37,025 nt of DNA from an uncultured Methylococcaceae bacterium (GCA_903934035.1 CAIZMK010000130.1:1-37025); one strand, 5' to 3'; shown: positions 15,134 to 25,798, numbered from the stretch's first letter. A program made the numbers and translations. The notes: generated by a model not told the origin, from the sequence alone.

Positions 15134-18100
15134 ATGCCAAAAAGAACCGACATAAAATCGATATTATTATTGGGCGCAGGCCCTATTGTTATTGGTCAGG
15201 CCTGTGAGTTTGATTACTCAGGTACTCAAGCTTGTAAAGCGTTACGTGAAGAGGGTTACCGAGTTATTTTGGTTAATTCAAATCCAGCTACCATTATGAC
15301 TGATCCCGATATGGCCGATGCTATTTATATCGAGCCTATTGATTGGCAAACTGTTGAAAAAATTATTGCTAAAGAGCGCCCAGATGCGGTGTTGCCAACT
15401 ATGGGCGGTCAAACTGCTTTAAATTGTGCACTTGATCTTGATAAACATGGCGTATTAGCTAAATATAATGTCGAGATGATCGGAGCGACAAAAGAAGCCA
15501 TTAATAAAGCTGAAGATCGCCAGTTGTTTAATGAAGCGATGCACCGTATTGGTTATGAAGTCGCTAAATCAAAAACAGCTCATAGCATGGAAGAAGCTTT
15601 AGCTGCGCAAAAGGAGGTTGGCTATCCAACGGTCATACGTCCATCTTTTACAATGGGTGGTAGTGGCGGTGGCATTGCTTATAACAAAGAAGAATTTGTT
15701 GAGATTTGTGAGCGTGGTTTGTATCTATCGCCTACCAATGAGTTGCTGATTGAAGAATCTGTATTGGGCTGGAAAGAATATGAAATGGAAGTGGTGCGGG
15801 ATTCTAAGGATAACTGCATTATTGTCTGCTCAATTGAGAATTTTGACCCGATGGGTGTGCATACTGGTGATTCAATTACCGTCGCACCAGCACAAACTTT
15901 GACCGATAAAGAATATCAAATTCTGCGTAATGTATCTTTGGCAGTATTGCGTGAGATTGGCGTAGATACTGGCGGATCGAATGTTCAGGTCGCTATTAAT
16001 CCGGCTGATGGTCGTATGATAGTTATCGAAATGAATCCGCGTGTTTCGCGTTCATCAGCTTTGGCGTCTAAAGCGACGGGTTTTCCTATCGCTAAAGTCG
16101 CTGCAAAGTTGGCGGTAGGTTATACCTTAGATGAACTGAAGAATGAGATTACTGGTGGCGCGACGCCCGCATCTTTTGAGCCTACTATTGATTATGTAGT
16201 CACTAAAGTGCCACGTTTTACTTTTGAAAAGTTTCCGCAAGCCGATGATCGCTTAACCACGCAAATGAAATCTGTGGGTGAAGTGATGGCTATTGGCCGT
16301 ACTTTTCAGGAGTCATTGCAGAAAGCTTTGCGTGGCTTAGAAATAGGTATCAGCGGTCTTGATGAAATAGTTGATTTGAGTGCAGATGATGCAAGCGATA
16401 AGATGCAAAGGGAAATGCGTCATCCAGGACCTGATCGTTTGTTATATGTGGCTGATGCCTTCCGGAGCGGCATGACGCTAACGGAGGTTCATGATGCTTC
16501 TAAAATTGATCCATGGTTTTTAGCGCAAATTGAAGATCTTATTATTACTGAGCAGTCATTAGCAACTAAAACCTTATCTACATTGAAGGATGGCGAACTT
16601 TATAAACTAAAGCGCAAAGGCTTTTCAGATTTACGAATAGCTAAGTTACTGGATGCTTCAGAAATTGAAGTACGTAATGTGCGCCATAAACAAAACATTC
16701 GTCCAGTCTACAAACGTATCGATTCTTGCGCGGCTGAATTTTCATCTGATACCGCTTATTTGTATTCTACCTATGAAGAAGAATGTGAGGCGAGGGTTTC
16801 AGATAAAGAAAAAATTATAATTCTCGGTGGCGGTCCTAATCGAATTGGTCAAGGTATCGAATTTGATTACTGCTGTGTACATGCCGCCTTGGCATTGCGT
16901 GAAGATGGTTACGAAACTATCATGATTAATTGTAATCCTGAGACAGTTTCTACTGATTTCGACACCTCTGATCGTTTATATTTTGAGTCTTTAACGCTGG
17001 AAGATGTGTTAGAAATTGTTCATATTGAAAAACCTAAAGGGGTTATTGTTCAATATGGTGGGCAAACGCCTTTGAAACTGGCTCGTGCTTTAGAAGCTGC
17101 AGGTGTGCCAATTATTGGCACATCGCCAGATTCTATTGATTTGGCTGAAGATCGTGAGCGATTCCAAAAATTATTAGAAAGATTGGGTTTAAAACAGCCG
17201 CCTAATGGTACGGCTCGATCAGTTGATCAAGCCATTATTGCGGCAAAAGAGCTGGGCTATCCCTTGGTCGTTAGGCCTTCTTATGTGCTTGGCGGTCGTG
17301 GTATGGAAATCGTCTTCACTGAAGAAGGTTTGCAGCGCTATATGAAAGAGGCTGTCAGTGTTTCAAACGATGCGCCCGTATTGTTAGATCGTTTTCTCGA
17401 TGATGCAGTAGAAATGGATGTAGATGCTATTTATGATGGTGAACGTGTATTGATTGGCGGTTTGATGGAGCATATCGAACAAGCGGGCGTGCATTCAGGT
17501 GATTCAGCTTGCTCATTGCCGCCTTATGAATTAGCTGAGCATCTACAAGATAAGTTGCGTGACCAAGTCGCTAAAATGGCTGAAGCCTTGGGTGTAAGAG
17601 GCTTGATGAATACTCAATTTGCCATTCAGGGTGAGGAAATTTATGTATTAGAAGTGAATCCTCGTGCTTCTCGCACCGCGCCTTTTGTATCGAAAGCGAC
17701 AGGCTATCCCTTGGCTAAAATTGCTGCTCGCGTCATGGTTGGGCAAACATTGACTCAACAGGGCATTATGGAAGAACGTATTCCTGATTACTATTCAGTA
17801 AAAGAGGCTGTATTTCCCTTTGTTAAATTCCCTGGTGTTGATCCTTTATTGGGTCCTGAAATGAAGTCAACGGGTGAAGTAATGGGTATAGGTAAAACTT
17901 TTGGAGAGGCTTTCGCCAAATCACAGCGCGCAGCTGGCGTAAGATTAAACGATAGTGGAAAAGTTTTAATGAGTATCCGTGATGCCGATAAAGCAAAAGC
18001 GCCTGATGTTGCTAGGATGCTAGTCGAAAAGAAATATGAAATTGTTGCGACTAGCGGTACTGCAAGATTTCTTCGTGAAGCAGGGATTCCGTGTGAAGTT

Positions 18101-18352
18101 GTTAACAAGGTTAATGAAGGTCGTCCTAATACGGTTGATATGATTAAAAATGATCAAATACAGTTGATTATTAATACCACAGAAGGAAAGAAGGCGATTT
18201 CAGATTCTTTTACTATGCGTAGAGAGGCTTTGCAACATCGGGTTACTTATTACACCACTATGGCAGGTGCAAAGGCTGCTTGTTACGCATTGGGAGAGTT
18301 GGACGCTGGAGATGTTTCCTGTTTACAGGACTTACATAAAAGTTTGATTTAA
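15134..18352 (+). CDS. carB: Carbamoyl-phosphate synthase large subunit
   Basis: A 1072-residue subunit (E. coli CarB is 1073) that makes carbamoyl phosphate from bicarbonate, ammonia and two ATP for pyrimidine and arginine synthesis. The two homologous ATP-grasp halves are seen: the N-half starts [13 protein letters not shown] and has MGGSGGG; the C-half starts [14 protein letters not shown] near residue 560 and has VLGGRG. The last 140 residues form the MGS-like allosteric domain that binds UMP and ornithine in E. coli. No frameshift is present. It follows carA, with greA 59 bp downstream. Confidence 0.97.
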   Translation: MPKRTDIKSILLLGAGPIVIGQACEFDYSGTQACKALREEGYRVILVNSNPATIMTDPDMADAIYIEPIDWQTVEKIIAKERPDAVLPTMGGQTALNCALDLDKHGVLAKYNVEMIGATKEAINKAEDRQLFNEAMHRIGYEVAKSKTAHSMEEALAAQKEVGYPTVIRPSFTMGGSGGGIAYNKEEFVEICERGLYLSPTNELLIEESVLGWKEYEMEVVRDSKDNCIIVCSIENFDPMGVHTGDSITVAPAQTLTDKEYQILRNVSLAVLREIGVDTGGSNVQVAINPADGRMIVIEMNPRVSRSSALASKATGFPIAKVAAKLAVGYTLDELKNEITGGATPASFEPTIDYVVTKVPRFTFEKFPQADDRLTTQMKSVGEVMAIGRTFQESLQKALRGLEIGISGLDEIVDLSADDASDKMQREMRHPGPDRLLYVADAFRSGMTLTEVHDASKIDPWFLAQIEDLIITEQSLATKTLSTLKDGELYKLKRKGFSDLRIAKLLDASEIEVRNVRHKQNIRPVYKRIDSCAAEFSSDTAYLYSTYEEECEARVSDKEKIIILGGGPNRIGQGIEFDYCCVHAALALREDGYETIMINCNPETVSTDFDTSDRLYFESLTLEDVLEIVHIEKPKGVIVQYGGQTPLKLARALEAAGVPIIGTSPDSIDLAEDRERFQKLLERLGLKQPPNGTARSVDQAIIAAKELGYPLVVRPSYVLGGRGMEIVFTEEGLQRYMKEAVSVSNDAPVLLDRFLDDAVEMDVDAIYDGERVLIGGLMEHIEQAGVHSGDSACSLPPYELAEHLQDKLRDQVAKMAEALGVRGLMNTQFAIQGEEIYVLEVNPRASRTAPFVSKATGYPLAKIAARVMVGQTLTQQGIMEERIPDYYSVKEAVFPFVKFPGVDPLLGPEMKSTGEVMGIGKTFGEAFAKSQRAAGVRLNDSGKVLMSIRDADKAKAPDVARMLVEKKYEIVATSGTARFLREAGIPCEVVNKVNEGRPNTVDMIKNDQIQLIINTTEGKKAISDSFTMRREALQHRVTYYTTMAGAKAACYALGELDAGDVSCLQDLHKSLI

Positions 18353-18411
18353 AGATATAGATATAGAAGATTGCATCTTTAGTCTTAATAAATAATTAAT
18401 GGAATTTAAAC

Positions 18412-18888
18412 ATGAATAAAGTACCTCTCACTGTCAAAGGTGCAGAAAAATTACGCGCAGAATTAGAAGAGTTAAAATCAGTGGTGCGTCCGCGTATTAT
18501 TGCTTCTATCGCCACAGCGCGTGAACACGGTGATTTAAAAGAAAATGCTGAGTACCATGCTGCAAAAGAACAACAAAGCTTTGCTGAGGGTCGTATTGCT
18601 GAAATTGAGGGCAAGCTATCTAATGCACAAATTATTGATATCACTAAAGTTGACGCAAATGGAAAAGTGGTATTTGGTGCAACGGTAGAAATAGAAGATA
18701 TTGAGTCTGAAAAAAGAGTGACTTATCAAATTGTCGGTGAGGATGAGGCGAGTATAAAAGAAGGTCGCATCTCAATTGGTTCACCTATTGCTCGGGCGTT
18801 AATCGGAAAAGAAATTGAAGATGTTGTGACGGTGAAAACACCCGGTGGCAATGTCGATTATGAAATTATTTCGATTAAATATATTTGA
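18412..18888 (+). CDS. greA: Transcription elongation factor GreA
   Basis: A 158-residue factor, the standard length, that inserts its coiled coil into the RNA polymerase secondary channel and triggers cleavage of backtracked RNA. The acidic tip residues Asp41 and Glu44 are in [10 protein letters not shown]; the C-terminal FKBP-like domain (about 80-158) ends with [13 protein letters not shown]. The ATG has AT-rich upstream sequence with GGAA as ribosome binding site. The carAB-greA order is common in Gammaproteobacteria. Confidence 0.97.
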   Translation: MNKVPLTVKGAEKLRAELEELKSVVRPRIIASIATAREHGDLKENAEYHAAKEQQSFAEGRIAEIEGKLSNAQIIDITKVDANGKVVFGATVEIEDIESEKRVTYQIVGEDEASIKEGRISIGSPIARALIGKEIEDVVTVKTPGGNVDYEIISIKYI

Positions 18889-18893
18889 TCAAT

Positions 18894-18932
18894 TTAAAGC
18901 GAAGGTTATATTAGCTATCTCATTCGCTTTAA
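18894..18932 (+). terminator. Hairpin behind greA, probable terminator
   Basis: TTAAAGCGAA (18894-18903) pairs perfectly with TTCGCTTTAA (18923-18932), followed by a short TTTAGTTA. It lies 5 bp after the greA stop. The U run is short, so termination strength is uncertain. Confidence 0.5.
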
Positions 18933-19051
18933 TTTAGTTAAGAACTTAGGTGGGACAGCTTGAGGGTAAGCAAAAGGCTAAGACTAGATGGTTCGCAAAT
19001 TAAGGTACGACAAATGTGATGCTTAACTCTCTGCCTTTAGCCCTTTTAAGT

Positions 19052-19318
19052 CTATTTTTTTGGATTTAATCGGTAGATAACGACGACTTGGCCGATGCTT
19101 TGAATAATCTCTGCGCCAGTATTGTTATGTATTTGTTCGCTGATGAGTTTACGACTATCGCGTTCTGCACGTATTTTAACTTTAATGAGTTCGTGGTGAT
19201 CAAGTGCTAGCTCAATTTCTGCTAGTACAGGAGCTGTTAGGCCTGATTGCCCAATAGTTACTATTGGCTTTAAAGTATGAGCGTCGGCTCTTAGTTTTTT
19301 CTTATCTGTAGGGTTCAC
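19052..19318 (-). CDS. yhbY: Ribosome assembly RNA-binding protein YhbY (CRM domain)
   Basis: An 88-residue single-domain CRM protein associated with pre-50S particles. [15 protein letters not shown] near the N-terminus, with the GxxG-type loop, and HHELIKVKI in the middle match E. coli YhbY (97 residues). The start is GTG 19318; an ATG at 19322 is out of frame. It is transcribed divergently from rlmE, 45 bp away, and convergently with greA, the arrangement found in many Gammaproteobacteria. Confidence 0.92.
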   Translation of the reverse strand: MNPTDKKKLRADAHTLKPIVTIGQSGLTAPVLAEIELALDHHELIKVKIRAERDSRKLISEQIHNNTGAEIIQSIGQVVVIYRLNPKK

Positions 19319-19363
19319 GCATTATTCCTGAATCAAAAATCACTTTATACTATACAACAGATT

Positions 19364-19981
19364 ATGGCCCGAAGTAAAAGTAGTAGCCGTTGGATGCAAG
19401 AACATTTTGAAGATGAATATGTCAAAATGGCACAAATACAAGGTTATCGTTCGCGTGCTGTTTTTAAATTAAAAGAGATCCAAGAAAAAGATCAGCTTAT
19501 TAAGCCGGGTATGAATGTCATCGATTTGGGAGCCGCTCCTGGTGGCTGGTCTCAAATGGCAAGGGAGTTAATGGGTAAAAAAGATAAGCTAATTGCTTTA
19601 GATATTTTGCCTATGGAATCTATAGAGGGCGTAGATTTTATACAAGGCGATTTTCGAGAAGAGGATGTTTTAAATGGTCTTTATGAGATTTTAAATCAGG
19701 CTCCAGTGAGTTTGGTCATGTCTGATATGGCGCCGAACATGAGTGGTAATAAAGCGGTGGATCAGCCGCGTGCTATTTATTTAGCGGAGTTAGCTTTAGA
19801 TACCGCAAAAACAGTGTTATCAAAGAACGGTAGTTTTTTGGTCAAATTATTTCATGGCGAGGGCTTTGAAATATACTACCAAGAAGTTCAGCGTCATTTT
19901 ACAAAAGTTATTATTAGAAAGCCAAAGGCCTCAAGGCCACGAAGTAATGAAGTTTATATTTTGGCTAAGGGCTTTAAATGA
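19364..19981 (+). CDS. rlmE: 23S rRNA (uridine-2552-2'-O)-methyltransferase
   Basis: A 205-residue enzyme (also called RrmJ/FtsJ) that methylates the 2'-OH of U2552 in the A loop of 23S rRNA, a late step of large-subunit maturation. The SAM-binding [11 protein letters not shown] motif is present, and the catalytic K-D-K-E tetrad is Lys35, Asp121, Lys161 and Glu196. A TATACT hexamer at 19346-19351 is only 12 bases before the ATG and could be a -10, giving a very short leader. The next gene is ftsH, as in E. coli. Confidence 0.96.
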   Translation: MARSKSSSRWMQEHFEDEYVKMAQIQGYRSRAVFKLKEIQEKDQLIKPGMNVIDLGAAPGGWSQMARELMGKKDKLIALDILPMESIEGVDFIQGDFREEDVLNGLYEILNQAPVSLVMSDMAPNMSGNKAVDQPRAIYLAELALDTAKTVLSKNGSFLVKLFHGEGFEIYYQEVQRHFTKVIIRKPKASRPRSNEVYILAKGFK

Positions 19982-20063
19982 AATTTAATGCCCCTATTTC
20001 TACAAAGATTTAAAATTGCTAGTAAGTTCTAAATAAATAACCAAAGTCAGGAGAGTCAAGTCC

Positions 20064-20072
20064 TGATATAAT
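20064..20072 (+). promoter_or_regulatory. Extended -10 promoter element for ftsH
   Basis: TGATATAAT is a perfect extended -10 (TGnTATAAT), 45 bp before the ftsH start. The -35 position has no good match, as is allowed with extended -10 promoters. It lies on the right arm of a TCAGGA/TCCTGA hairpin (20047-20066), which might occlude it or serve as an operator. Confidence 0.5.
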
Positions 20073-20116
20073 CAGCCAGTTTTTTTACCGAGAGCCATTT
20101 GGGTTAGGGTGTGTTT

Positions 20117-22045
20117 GTGAGTGATATGATAAAAAATATAGTCTTGTGGGTGGTCGTCGCTGTGGTGCTGATGTCCCTTTTTAATAATTTCGGTCCACAA
20201 GGCGAACGCGCTGATTCATCGTTATCTTATTCTCAATTTATTGAGTCGGTGAAAGCAGGACAAGTTCAGCAGGTAATAATTGACGAGCATATAGTTAAAG
20301 GCAAGATGCAAGGTGGTCAATTATTTAGAGTTTATGCGCCTACAGATGGTCATTTAGTTGATGATTTATTGGCTAATAAGGTTGATATAAAGGCCGTTCC
20401 CCCAGAGCAACCATCTATGTTAATGCAACTATTGGTTTCTTTTGGACCGATGTTGTTATTAATTGCAGTTTGGGTTTTCTTCATGCGTCAAATGCAAGGT
20501 GGTGGTGCAGGTGGTCGTGGCGCAATGGGCTTTGGTAAAAGTAAAGCCCGCATGTTGGAAGAAGATCAGATCAAAGTAACGTTTGCTGATGTTGCAGGCT
20601 GTGACGAAGCTAAAGAAGAAGTTGTTGAGATGGTAGATTTTCTTAGAGATCCTGCCAAGTATCAAAAATTAGGCGGTAAGATTCCAAGAGGCGCTTTAAT
20701 GATAGGCCCTCCTGGTACAGGTAAAACCTTGCTAGCTAGAGCTATTGCTGGTGAAGCTAAAGTACCTTTCTTTACTATCTCAGGTTCAGATTTCGTAGAA
20801 ATGTTTGTTGGTGTCGGTGCTTCTCGTGTCAGAGATATGTTTGAGCAAGCTAAAAAACATGCACCTTGCATTATTTTTATAGACGAAATTGATGCGGTAG
20901 GTCGTCAGCGTGGCGCTGGTTTAGGTGGTGGTAACGATGAGCGCGAACAAACATTGAACCAATTATTGGTAGAAATGGATGGTTTTGAAGGCAACGAAGG
21001 AATCATCGTCATTGCTGCAACTAATCGTCCTGATGTTTTAGATAAAGCTTTATTACGCCCAGGTCGTTTTGATCGCCAAGTTACAGTAGGCTTGCCAGAT
21101 GTTCGTGGTCGTGAGCAAATTCTCGACGTACACATGAAAAAAGTGCCTGTTGCTGATGATGTTGAAGTTAAATATATCGCTCAAGGAACACCAGGCTTCT
21201 CGGGAGCTGATTTAGCTAATCTTATTAATGAAGCGGCTTTGTTCGCGGCTAGAATGAATAAGCGTGTCGTTAATATGTCTGATTTGGAAAAAGCCAAAGA
21301 CAAACTCATTATGGGTGCAGAAAGACACACCATGGTCATGGATGAGAAAGAGAAAAGGATGACGGCTTATCATGAGGCAGGGCACGCCATTGTTGGTAAG
21401 TTAGTGCCTGAGCATGATCCAGTTTATAAAGTTAGTATTATGCCTAGAGGACGTGCTTTAGGTGTCACTATGTTCTTACCTGAAAGAGACCAATATAGTG
21501 CTAGTAAACAAAAACTAGATAGTATGATTTCTAGTTTATACGGTGGTCGAATTGCCGAGGAAGTGGTTTTTGGTTGGGAACAAGTTAGTACGGGTGCTTC
21601 TAATGACATTGAGAGAGCGACTGAATTAGCTAGAAATATGGTGACTAAATGGGGCTTGTCTCAACGTTTAGGTCCATTATCTTATAGTGAAGAAGAGGGA
21701 GAGGTTTTCCTCGGTCGTTCAGTAACACAACATAAAACAGTTGCTGAAGAAACATCTCATACCATAGATGAAGAAATACGTTCATTTATTGATCGTAACT
21801 ATGAGAGAGCAGAGCGCTTGCTCAAAGAAAATATTGATATCTTGCACGCAATGGCTGAAGCATTAATGAAATATGAGACTATCGATAAGTTTCAAATTGA
21901 AGATTTAATGGCTCGTAAGCCAGTAAGAGATCCTCAAGGTTGGGATGATAAGCCTCCTCGTGGTGATGTTAAAGTCGATGAGATTAAAGGTTTGGACCTT
22001 AAAAAAGAAGAAAAAACCATTGGTCAAACTGCAGAGCAAGGTTAA
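20117..22045 (+). CDS. ftsH: ATP-dependent zinc metalloprotease FtsH
   Basis: Membrane-anchored AAA+ protease of about 642 residues that degrades misfolded membrane proteins and, in E. coli, LpxC and sigma-32. Two N-terminal helices flank a periplasmic loop. The Walker A is GPPGTGKT (197-204), the Walker B is IIFIDEID, and the second region of homology has [18 protein letters not shown]. The zinc site is HEAGH (419-423) with a later Asp in [13 protein letters not shown] 20117 is chosen because TAGGG lies 7 bases upstream and the protein then begins MSDMIKN; GTG 20111 and ATG 20126 are alternatives. It is followed by a strong terminator. Confidence 0.97.
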   Translation: MSDMIKNIVLWVVVAVVLMSLFNNFGPQGERADSSLSYSQFIESVKAGQVQQVIIDEHIVKGKMQGGQLFRVYAPTDGHLVDDLLANKVDIKAVPPEQPSMLMQLLVSFGPMLLLIAVWVFFMRQMQGGGAGGRGAMGFGKSKARMLEEDQIKVTFADVAGCDEAKEEVVEMVDFLRDPAKYQKLGGKIPRGALMIGPPGTGKTLLARAIAGEAKVPFFTISGSDFVEMFVGVGASRVRDMFEQAKKHAPCIIFIDEIDAVGRQRGAGLGGGNDEREQTLNQLLVEMDGFEGNEGIIVIAATNRPDVLDKALLRPGRFDRQVTVGLPDVRGREQILDVHMKKVPVADDVEVKYIAQGTPGFSGADLANLINEAALFAARMNKRVVNMSDLEKAKDKLIMGAERHTMVMDEKEKRMTAYHEAGHAIVGKLVPEHDPVYKVSIMPRGRALGVTMFLPERDQYSASKQKLDSMISSLYGGRIAEEVVFGWEQVSTGASNDIERATELARNMVTKWGLSQRLGPLSYSEEEGEVFLGRSVTQHKTVAEETSHTIDEEIRSFIDRNYERAERLLKENIDILHAMAEALMKYETIDKFQIEDLMARKPVRDPQGWDDKPPRGDVKVDEIKGLDLKKEEKTIGQTAEQG

Positions 22046-22065
22046 CTAAGAAAAATCGAAAACTA

Positions 22066-22095
22066 AAGGGGAAGCACTCGCTTCTCCTTTTTTTT
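22066..22095 (+). terminator. Rho-independent terminator behind ftsH
   Basis: GGGGAAGC (22068-22075) pairs with GCTTCTCC (22080-22087), one pair being G:U, with a 4-base loop and a run of eight T. It ends the ftsH transcript, so glmM is transcribed separately. Confidence 0.9.
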
Positions 22096-22158
22096 GTCTT
22101 CAGTATTTTAGGTTATCAAATTAAGACAGAGCAGTAAAAATGATATGTCGTTCTCTAT

Positions 22159-22225
22159 GTAGAGGCGAATTTATTCGCCCTGTATCGCAGGTCATTGGAT
22201 TGTTGGGTATTTTGACGCCGCTACA
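22159..22225. repeat. Degenerate palindromic repeat in the ftsH-glmM gap
   Basis: GTAGAGGCG at the left and CGCCGCTAC at the right form imperfect ends, and GGCGAAT (22164-22170) pairs with ATTCGCC (22173-22179). The motif resembles the centre of the inverted repeat at 1-190. It occupies the place where folP is usually found. Confidence 0.55.
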
Positions 22226-22314
22226 GATAATGCTATTGTTTTGTTCAGTCTTAACTTGGTAGTCGTTTTTAGATCAGAAAATAATATATTTTTCAGATAG
22301 TGAGTAATAACATC

Positions 22315-23655
22315 ATGGCAAGAAAGTATTTTGGAACAGATGGAATTAGAGGTAAGGTGGGAGAGCCGCCTATTACAGCGGACTTTTTATTAAAATTAGG
22401 CTGGGCAGCTGGGCAGGTTTTTTCTAATGAAGGTCATAACTTCGTATTAGTGGGTAAGGATACGCGTATATCAGGCTATATGTTTGAATCTGCCTTAGAA
22501 TCAGGACTGACCGCGGCGGGTGTAGATATACATTTATTGGGCCCCATGCCTACTCCTGGAATTGCCTATTTGACACGCACTTTAAGAGCCAGTGCAGGTA
22601 TAGTGATTAGTGCTTCACACAATCCTTATTATGATAATGGTGTAAAGTTTTTTTCGGTACAAGGCACTAAATTGCCGGATGATATAGAAGAGAAAATCGA
22701 GCAATATATTGATGCGCCGATGACTACAGTCGATTCTTCAAAGTTAGGTAAAGCAAGGCGCTTAAACGATGCGGCAGGTCGTTATATTGAATTTTGTAAG
22801 GCCAGTATTCCTACTAGGCTGGAATTTAGTGGCATGAAGATTGTTGTGGATTGCGCGCATGGCGCAACCTATCATATTGCCCCGCATGTATTAAGAGAGC
22901 TAGGTGCGGACGTTATTGTCATAGGAGCTGAGCCAAATGGCCTCAACATCAATGAAGGTTGCGGTGCCACTAAACCCGATAAGTTAGTTGCTTCAGTTCT
23001 CGAGAACAAAGCTGATTTCGGTATTGCACTGGATGGTGATGGTGATCGATTGGTCATGGTTGATCACAAGGGTGAAGTAGTTGATGGCGATGAGCTCATC
23101 TATATTATTGCAAAATCCAGGCAAGATGCAGGCAAAATGTCAGGACCGGTAGTCGGGACTTTAATGACCAATTTAGGTATGGAATATGGTCTGAAGACTT
23201 TAGGGCTTGAACTTCTCAGGGCTAAAGTCGGTGATCGATACGTGTTAGAAATGCTCAGTGAGCATAATGGCATATTGGGCGGAGAAAACTCTGGGCATAT
23301 TATCTGTTTAGATAGGACTACAACAGGTGATGGAATTATCGCAGCTTTACAGGTCATGGCAGAAATGCATGATAGTGGACGTACACTTAATGAGCTGAAG
23401 TCAGGTATGCAAAAATACCCTCAGGTTTTAGTTAATGTTAAAACAGCAAAAAAAATGACTTCAGAGGCTGAAGCCATGATTCAAAAGGCTGTAAAGTCCG
23501 TTGAAGCTAAATTAGGTGATAAGGGTCGAGTGTTGTTAAGAGCCTCAGGAACAGAGCCTTTAATTCGAGTGATGGTTGAGGGAGAGGATGCTAGTGTCGT
23601 TGAAAATTTCGCTCAGCAATTGGCTGAAGAAGTTAAGAAAGCAATAGGTGCTTGA
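22315..23655 (+). CDS. glmM: Phosphoglucosamine mutase
   Basis: It converts glucosamine-6-phosphate to glucosamine-1-phosphate, the precursor of UDP-GlcNAc for peptidoglycan and LPS. It has the alpha-D-phosphohexomutase fold. FGTDGIRG is near the N-terminus, the phosphoserine loop ISASHNP has Ser101, the Mg site is DGDGDR, and the sugar-binding GGENSGH and the phosphate-binding [12 protein letters not shown] near the C-terminus are intact. ATG 22315 gives the normal 446 residues ([10 protein letters not shown]); GTG 22300 would add five residues. It is followed by tpiA and secG. Confidence 0.96.
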   Translation: MARKYFGTDGIRGKVGEPPITADFLLKLGWAAGQVFSNEGHNFVLVGKDTRISGYMFESALESGLTAAGVDIHLLGPMPTPGIAYLTRTLRASAGIVISASHNPYYDNGVKFFSVQGTKLPDDIEEKIEQYIDAPMTTVDSSKLGKARRLNDAAGRYIEFCKASIPTRLEFSGMKIVVDCAHGATYHIAPHVLRELGADVIVIGAEPNGLNINEGCGATKPDKLVASVLENKADFGIALDGDGDRLVMVDHKGEVVDGDELIYIIAKSRQDAGKMSGPVVGTLMTNLGMEYGLKTLGLELLRAKVGDRYVLEMLSEHNGILGGENSGHIICLDRTTTGDGIIAALQVMAEMHDSGRTLNELKSGMQKYPQVLVNVKTAKKMTSEAEAMIQKAVKSVEAKLGDKGRVLLRASGTEPLIRVMVEGEDASVVENFAQQLAEEVKKAIGA

Positions 23656-23706
23656 ATTGAAGGCTATTAGCCTATATGATACTCGGTTTGTTTCTATATG
23701 TAGGTA

Positions 23707-24459
23707 ATGTTGATGCGTCGGTCTCTAGTTGTCGGTAATTGGAAAATGAATGGAACTCGTGCTAGTGCAGAGTTGCTAGCAAAAGGCATTATTGCCGGAT
23801 TAGGGGCGGATATTGCAGATATCGCTGTTTGTGTACCCTATGTATATATCCCTTATATTGCAGATTTGGTTAAAGATAGCCGATTAGCATTAGGATCACA
23901 GAATATTGCTGATCAAGCTTCAGGCGCTTATACCGGTGAAATTTCTGCATCTATGTTGAAAGAACTTAATTGTCAGTATGCTCTAGTTGGGCATTCAGAA
24001 AGACGTTCTTACTACGGCGATACTAACGAATCAGTAGCGGCACGCTTTAGTCAAGCCCAAGCGCAAGGAATTATTCCTGTTTTATGCGTAGGCGAAACTC
24101 TCGAGCAACGCGAGCAAGATCAAACTTTTGCAGTGATTGATGAGCAACTCGATGCGGTTATTAACTTAGCAGGCATCGCAGCTTTTAATAACGCAGTGAT
24201 TGCTTATGAGCCAGTTTGGGCGATAGGCACAGGAAAAACAGCAACTGATGAGCAAGCGCAGGAAGTGCATTGCTATATTCGTAAATATATTGCTGCTAAA
24301 GATCAAGTTATTGCCGATAAAATACAAATTTTATACGGTGGTAGCGCTAAGCCAGATAATGCAAAGGGTCTGTTTGCTATGCCTGATATAGATGGCGGTT
24401 TAATAGGTGGGGCTTCGTTGGATGCGGAATCCTTTTTAAAGATTTATCATTCAGTTTAA
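23707..24459 (+). CDS. tpiA: Triosephosphate isomerase
   Basis: A 250-residue TIM barrel that interconverts dihydroxyacetone phosphate and glyceraldehyde-3-phosphate. The substrate lysine is in GNWKMNG, the electrophilic His in GHSERR, the catalytic Glu in AYEPVWAIGTGKTAT, and the phosphate loop in YGGS and GGLIGGASL. Start ATG 23707 is taken; ATG 23713 is equally possible. It is 15 bp before secG, in the glmM-tpiA-secG order known from Pseudomonas. Confidence 0.97.
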   Translation: MLMRRSLVVGNWKMNGTRASAELLAKGIIAGLGADIADIAVCVPYVYIPYIADLVKDSRLALGSQNIADQASGAYTGEISASMLKELNCQYALVGHSERRSYYGDTNESVAARFSQAQAQGIIPVLCVGETLEQREQDQTFAVIDEQLDAVINLAGIAAFNNAVIAYEPVWAIGTGKTATDEQAQEVHCYIRKYIAAKDQVIADKIQILYGGSAKPDNAKGLFAMPDIDGGLIGGASLDAESFLKIYHSV

Positions 24460-24474
24460 AGTGGTTAAATTCCC

Positions 24475-24816
24475 ATGTATCAGGTAATAATTGTTATTCA
24501 TGTGTTGCTAGGCTTAAGTATTATTGGCTTAATTTTAATGCAACAAAGTAAAGGTGCTGATGCTGGTTCAGCCTTTGGCACTGGTTCAGCCGGTTCTGTT
24601 TTTGGTGCTCAAGGTGCAGCGTCTTTCTTGTCAAGAACAACAGCCATTATGGCAGCCTTGTTTTTTGTAACTAGCCTAGGTCTTGCGGTTATTAATGGAC
24701 ATAAAGGTGCAGCGGTCGATTTAATGAGTCAGCCGGAAGTTCAGCAAGATAGCACGACTAATCCTGCTGCTAACGTAAAGTCAGAAGAAGTACCCTCAAT
24801 TACTGAAACTAAGTAG
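24475..24816 (+). CDS. secG: Protein translocase subunit SecG
   Basis: A 113-residue inner-membrane protein that assists SecYE-SecA translocation. Two helices (about 3-20 and 53-73) flank the typical Gly/Ala-rich cytoplasmic loop (QQSKGADAGSAFG, GSVFGAQGAASFL). The tail after 75 is polar. It is closely spaced behind tpiA and probably in the same transcript. The hairpin at 24822-24860 follows. Confidence 0.95.
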   Translation: MYQVIIVIHVLLGLSIIGLILMQQSKGADAGSAFGTGSAGSVFGAQGAASFLSRTTAIMAALFFVTSLGLAVINGHKGAAVDLMSQPEVQQDSTTNPAANVKSEEVPSITETK

Positions 24817-24821
24817 TTCAG

Positions 24822-24860
24822 TTAATGCAGGTAGTAACCTCTCGTTATTATCTGCATTAA
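24822..24860 (+). terminator. Long hairpin between secG and tRNA-Leu
   Basis: A 17-bp stem (24822-24838 with 24844-24860, two G:U pairs) closes a CTCTC loop, starting 6 bp after the secG stop. Only TTTAAATAG follows, so it may be a terminator or an RNA-processing site that frees the tRNA from the secG transcript. Confidence 0.55.
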
Positions 24861-24886
24861 TTTAAATAGTAGATTAGATAAGATAC

Positions 24887-24971
24887 GCCGATGTGGTGAA
24901 ATTGGTAGACACGCCATCTTGAGGGGGTGGTGACGAAAGTTGTGCCGGTTCAAATCCGGCCATCGGCACCA
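24887..24971 (+). tRNA. leuU: tRNA-Leu (anticodon GAG)
   Basis: 85 bases including an encoded CCA. The acceptor arms GCCGATG (24887-24893) and CATCGGC (24961-24967) pair fully, the T arm has GGTTCAAATCC, and a long variable arm marks a class II tRNA. The anticodon loop TTGAGGG places GAG at 24921-24923, reading CUC/CUU leucine codons. The location after secG is the same as E. coli leuU. Confidence 0.95.
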
Positions 24972-25004
24972 ATCAGGCATCCAGTTAGGTGCAAATAAGT
25001 ACGC

Positions 25005-25037
25005 AAACCTGCAAGCTATCTGGCTTGGCGGGTTTTT
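25005..25037 (+). terminator. Rho-independent terminator behind tRNA-Leu
   Basis: AACCTGCAAGC pairs with GCTTGGCGGGTT with one bulge, followed by TTTTTT. It closes the secG-tRNA unit. Confidence 0.8.
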
Positions 25038-25268
25038 TATTGTTCAACGAAATGTGACGAAATCAGGGGTGTCCACATAAAAGTGTGTCCTTATTCGTGT
25101 CCTTTGCAATGGCGGAAATTGTCAGTCTAGTGGATTATTCATGGTCATCTGGTTGTATGTAACCAAAATGAATGGTCATGTTTTAAAAAAAGCGTCATAA
25201 ATTTGTAATGTTAATGTAATATATTGATAGTGGTTCATGCTCAATAATACTTAAAATGAATACCAACC

Positions 25269-25280
25269 AACCAATTGGTT
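25269..25280. promoter_or_regulatory. Perfect 12-bp palindrome before the nucleotidyltransferase gene
   Basis: AACCAATTGGTT is a perfect dyad 36 bp upstream of the first start codon. Toxin-antitoxin-type operons often repress themselves at such sites; the role here is inferred. Confidence 0.3.
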
Positions 25281-25315
25281 TTGTTTTAAAGCTTTTTGAT
25301 GGCCTTACGTAAAGC

Positions 25316-25660
25316 ATGAATAAAACCTCAGCTATAGTTAATATTAAGTGGTTAAAAATCATGCGCTTGCCAGCTAATTATCAAACAACCATCACAGAAA
25401 CAGCCATACAAATATTTGGCGAAAAAGCGACGGTGTGTCTGTTTGGTTCAAGATTAGATGACAATGCCAAGGGAGGTGATGTGGATTTGTTAATAAAGTT
25501 GAAGTCACCTACTGCGAATAAAGCCGTACTCGGTGGGCGCTATAATGCTCAGTTGCAAATGAAGTTAGGCATGCAGAAATTTGATGTCATCGTAATTGAT
25601 CCTTCAACTGCACTTGAGCAGATACACAAAAATGCCCTTTCTAAGGGGATGATGTTATGA
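25316..25660 (+). CDS. Minimal nucleotidyltransferase (MntA/antitoxin-like)
   Basis: Up to 114 residues; ATG 25361 would give 99 or so and a family-like N-terminus (MRLPANY). The pol-beta nucleotidyltransferase signature is seen as FGSRLDDNAKGGDVDLLI, with Gly-Ser and the two metal-binding aspartates of DVD. Such small enzymes often pair with a HEPN protein, and some AMPylate that toxin to neutralise it (MntA/HepT). Here the stop overlaps the start of a 34-codon frame by ATGA, which is the usual coupling to a partner, but the partner is far too short. A decayed toxin-antitoxin pair next to a tRNA is the most likely reading. Confidence 0.75.
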   Translation: MNKTSAIVNIKWLKIMRLPANYQTTITETAIQIFGEKATVCLFGSRLDDNAKGGDVDLLIKLKSPTANKAVLGGRYNAQLQMKLGMQKFDVIVIDPSTALEQIHKNALSKGMML

Positions 25661-25761
25661 GCGATAGAGGTGCTCACGCTTATCTTGCTGCAAGACAGGA
25701 GCATCTCCGGCGTGAGGTGATTAAAAATCTTCACTTACAAAGATTAGTTTCACCACAATAA
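25657..25761 (+). pseudogene. 34-codon frame coupled to the nucleotidyltransferase, probable partner remnant
   Basis: Starts at the ATG overlapping the nucleotidyltransferase stop (ATGA) and ends at TAA 25759-25761. The peptide begins MSDRGAHAYLAARQEH and is charged and helical. Its length is much below HEPN or DUF86 partners (about 110-150 residues). It may be a truncated partner gene or a genuine micro-ORF. Confidence 0.4.
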
Positions 25762-25798
25762 TATTTACTAAATTAAACTCTTTAAAGAAATATAAAAT

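Larger units (their letters stand above)
24972..25315. other. Gap after tRNA-Leu; end of conserved synteny
   Basis: After the terminator there is AT-rich sequence without a recognisable gene. GTGTCC occurs three times in 34 bp (25069, 25085, 25097). No integrase and no copy of the tRNA 3' end were found by eye. In relatives, rimP-nusA-infB often follow; here a polysaccharide cluster does. Confidence 0.55.

Noticed and set aside
25069-25102. Triple GTGTCC as an attachment site after the tRNA
   Set aside because: Only six bases each, irregular spacing and no integrase; too weak to call.
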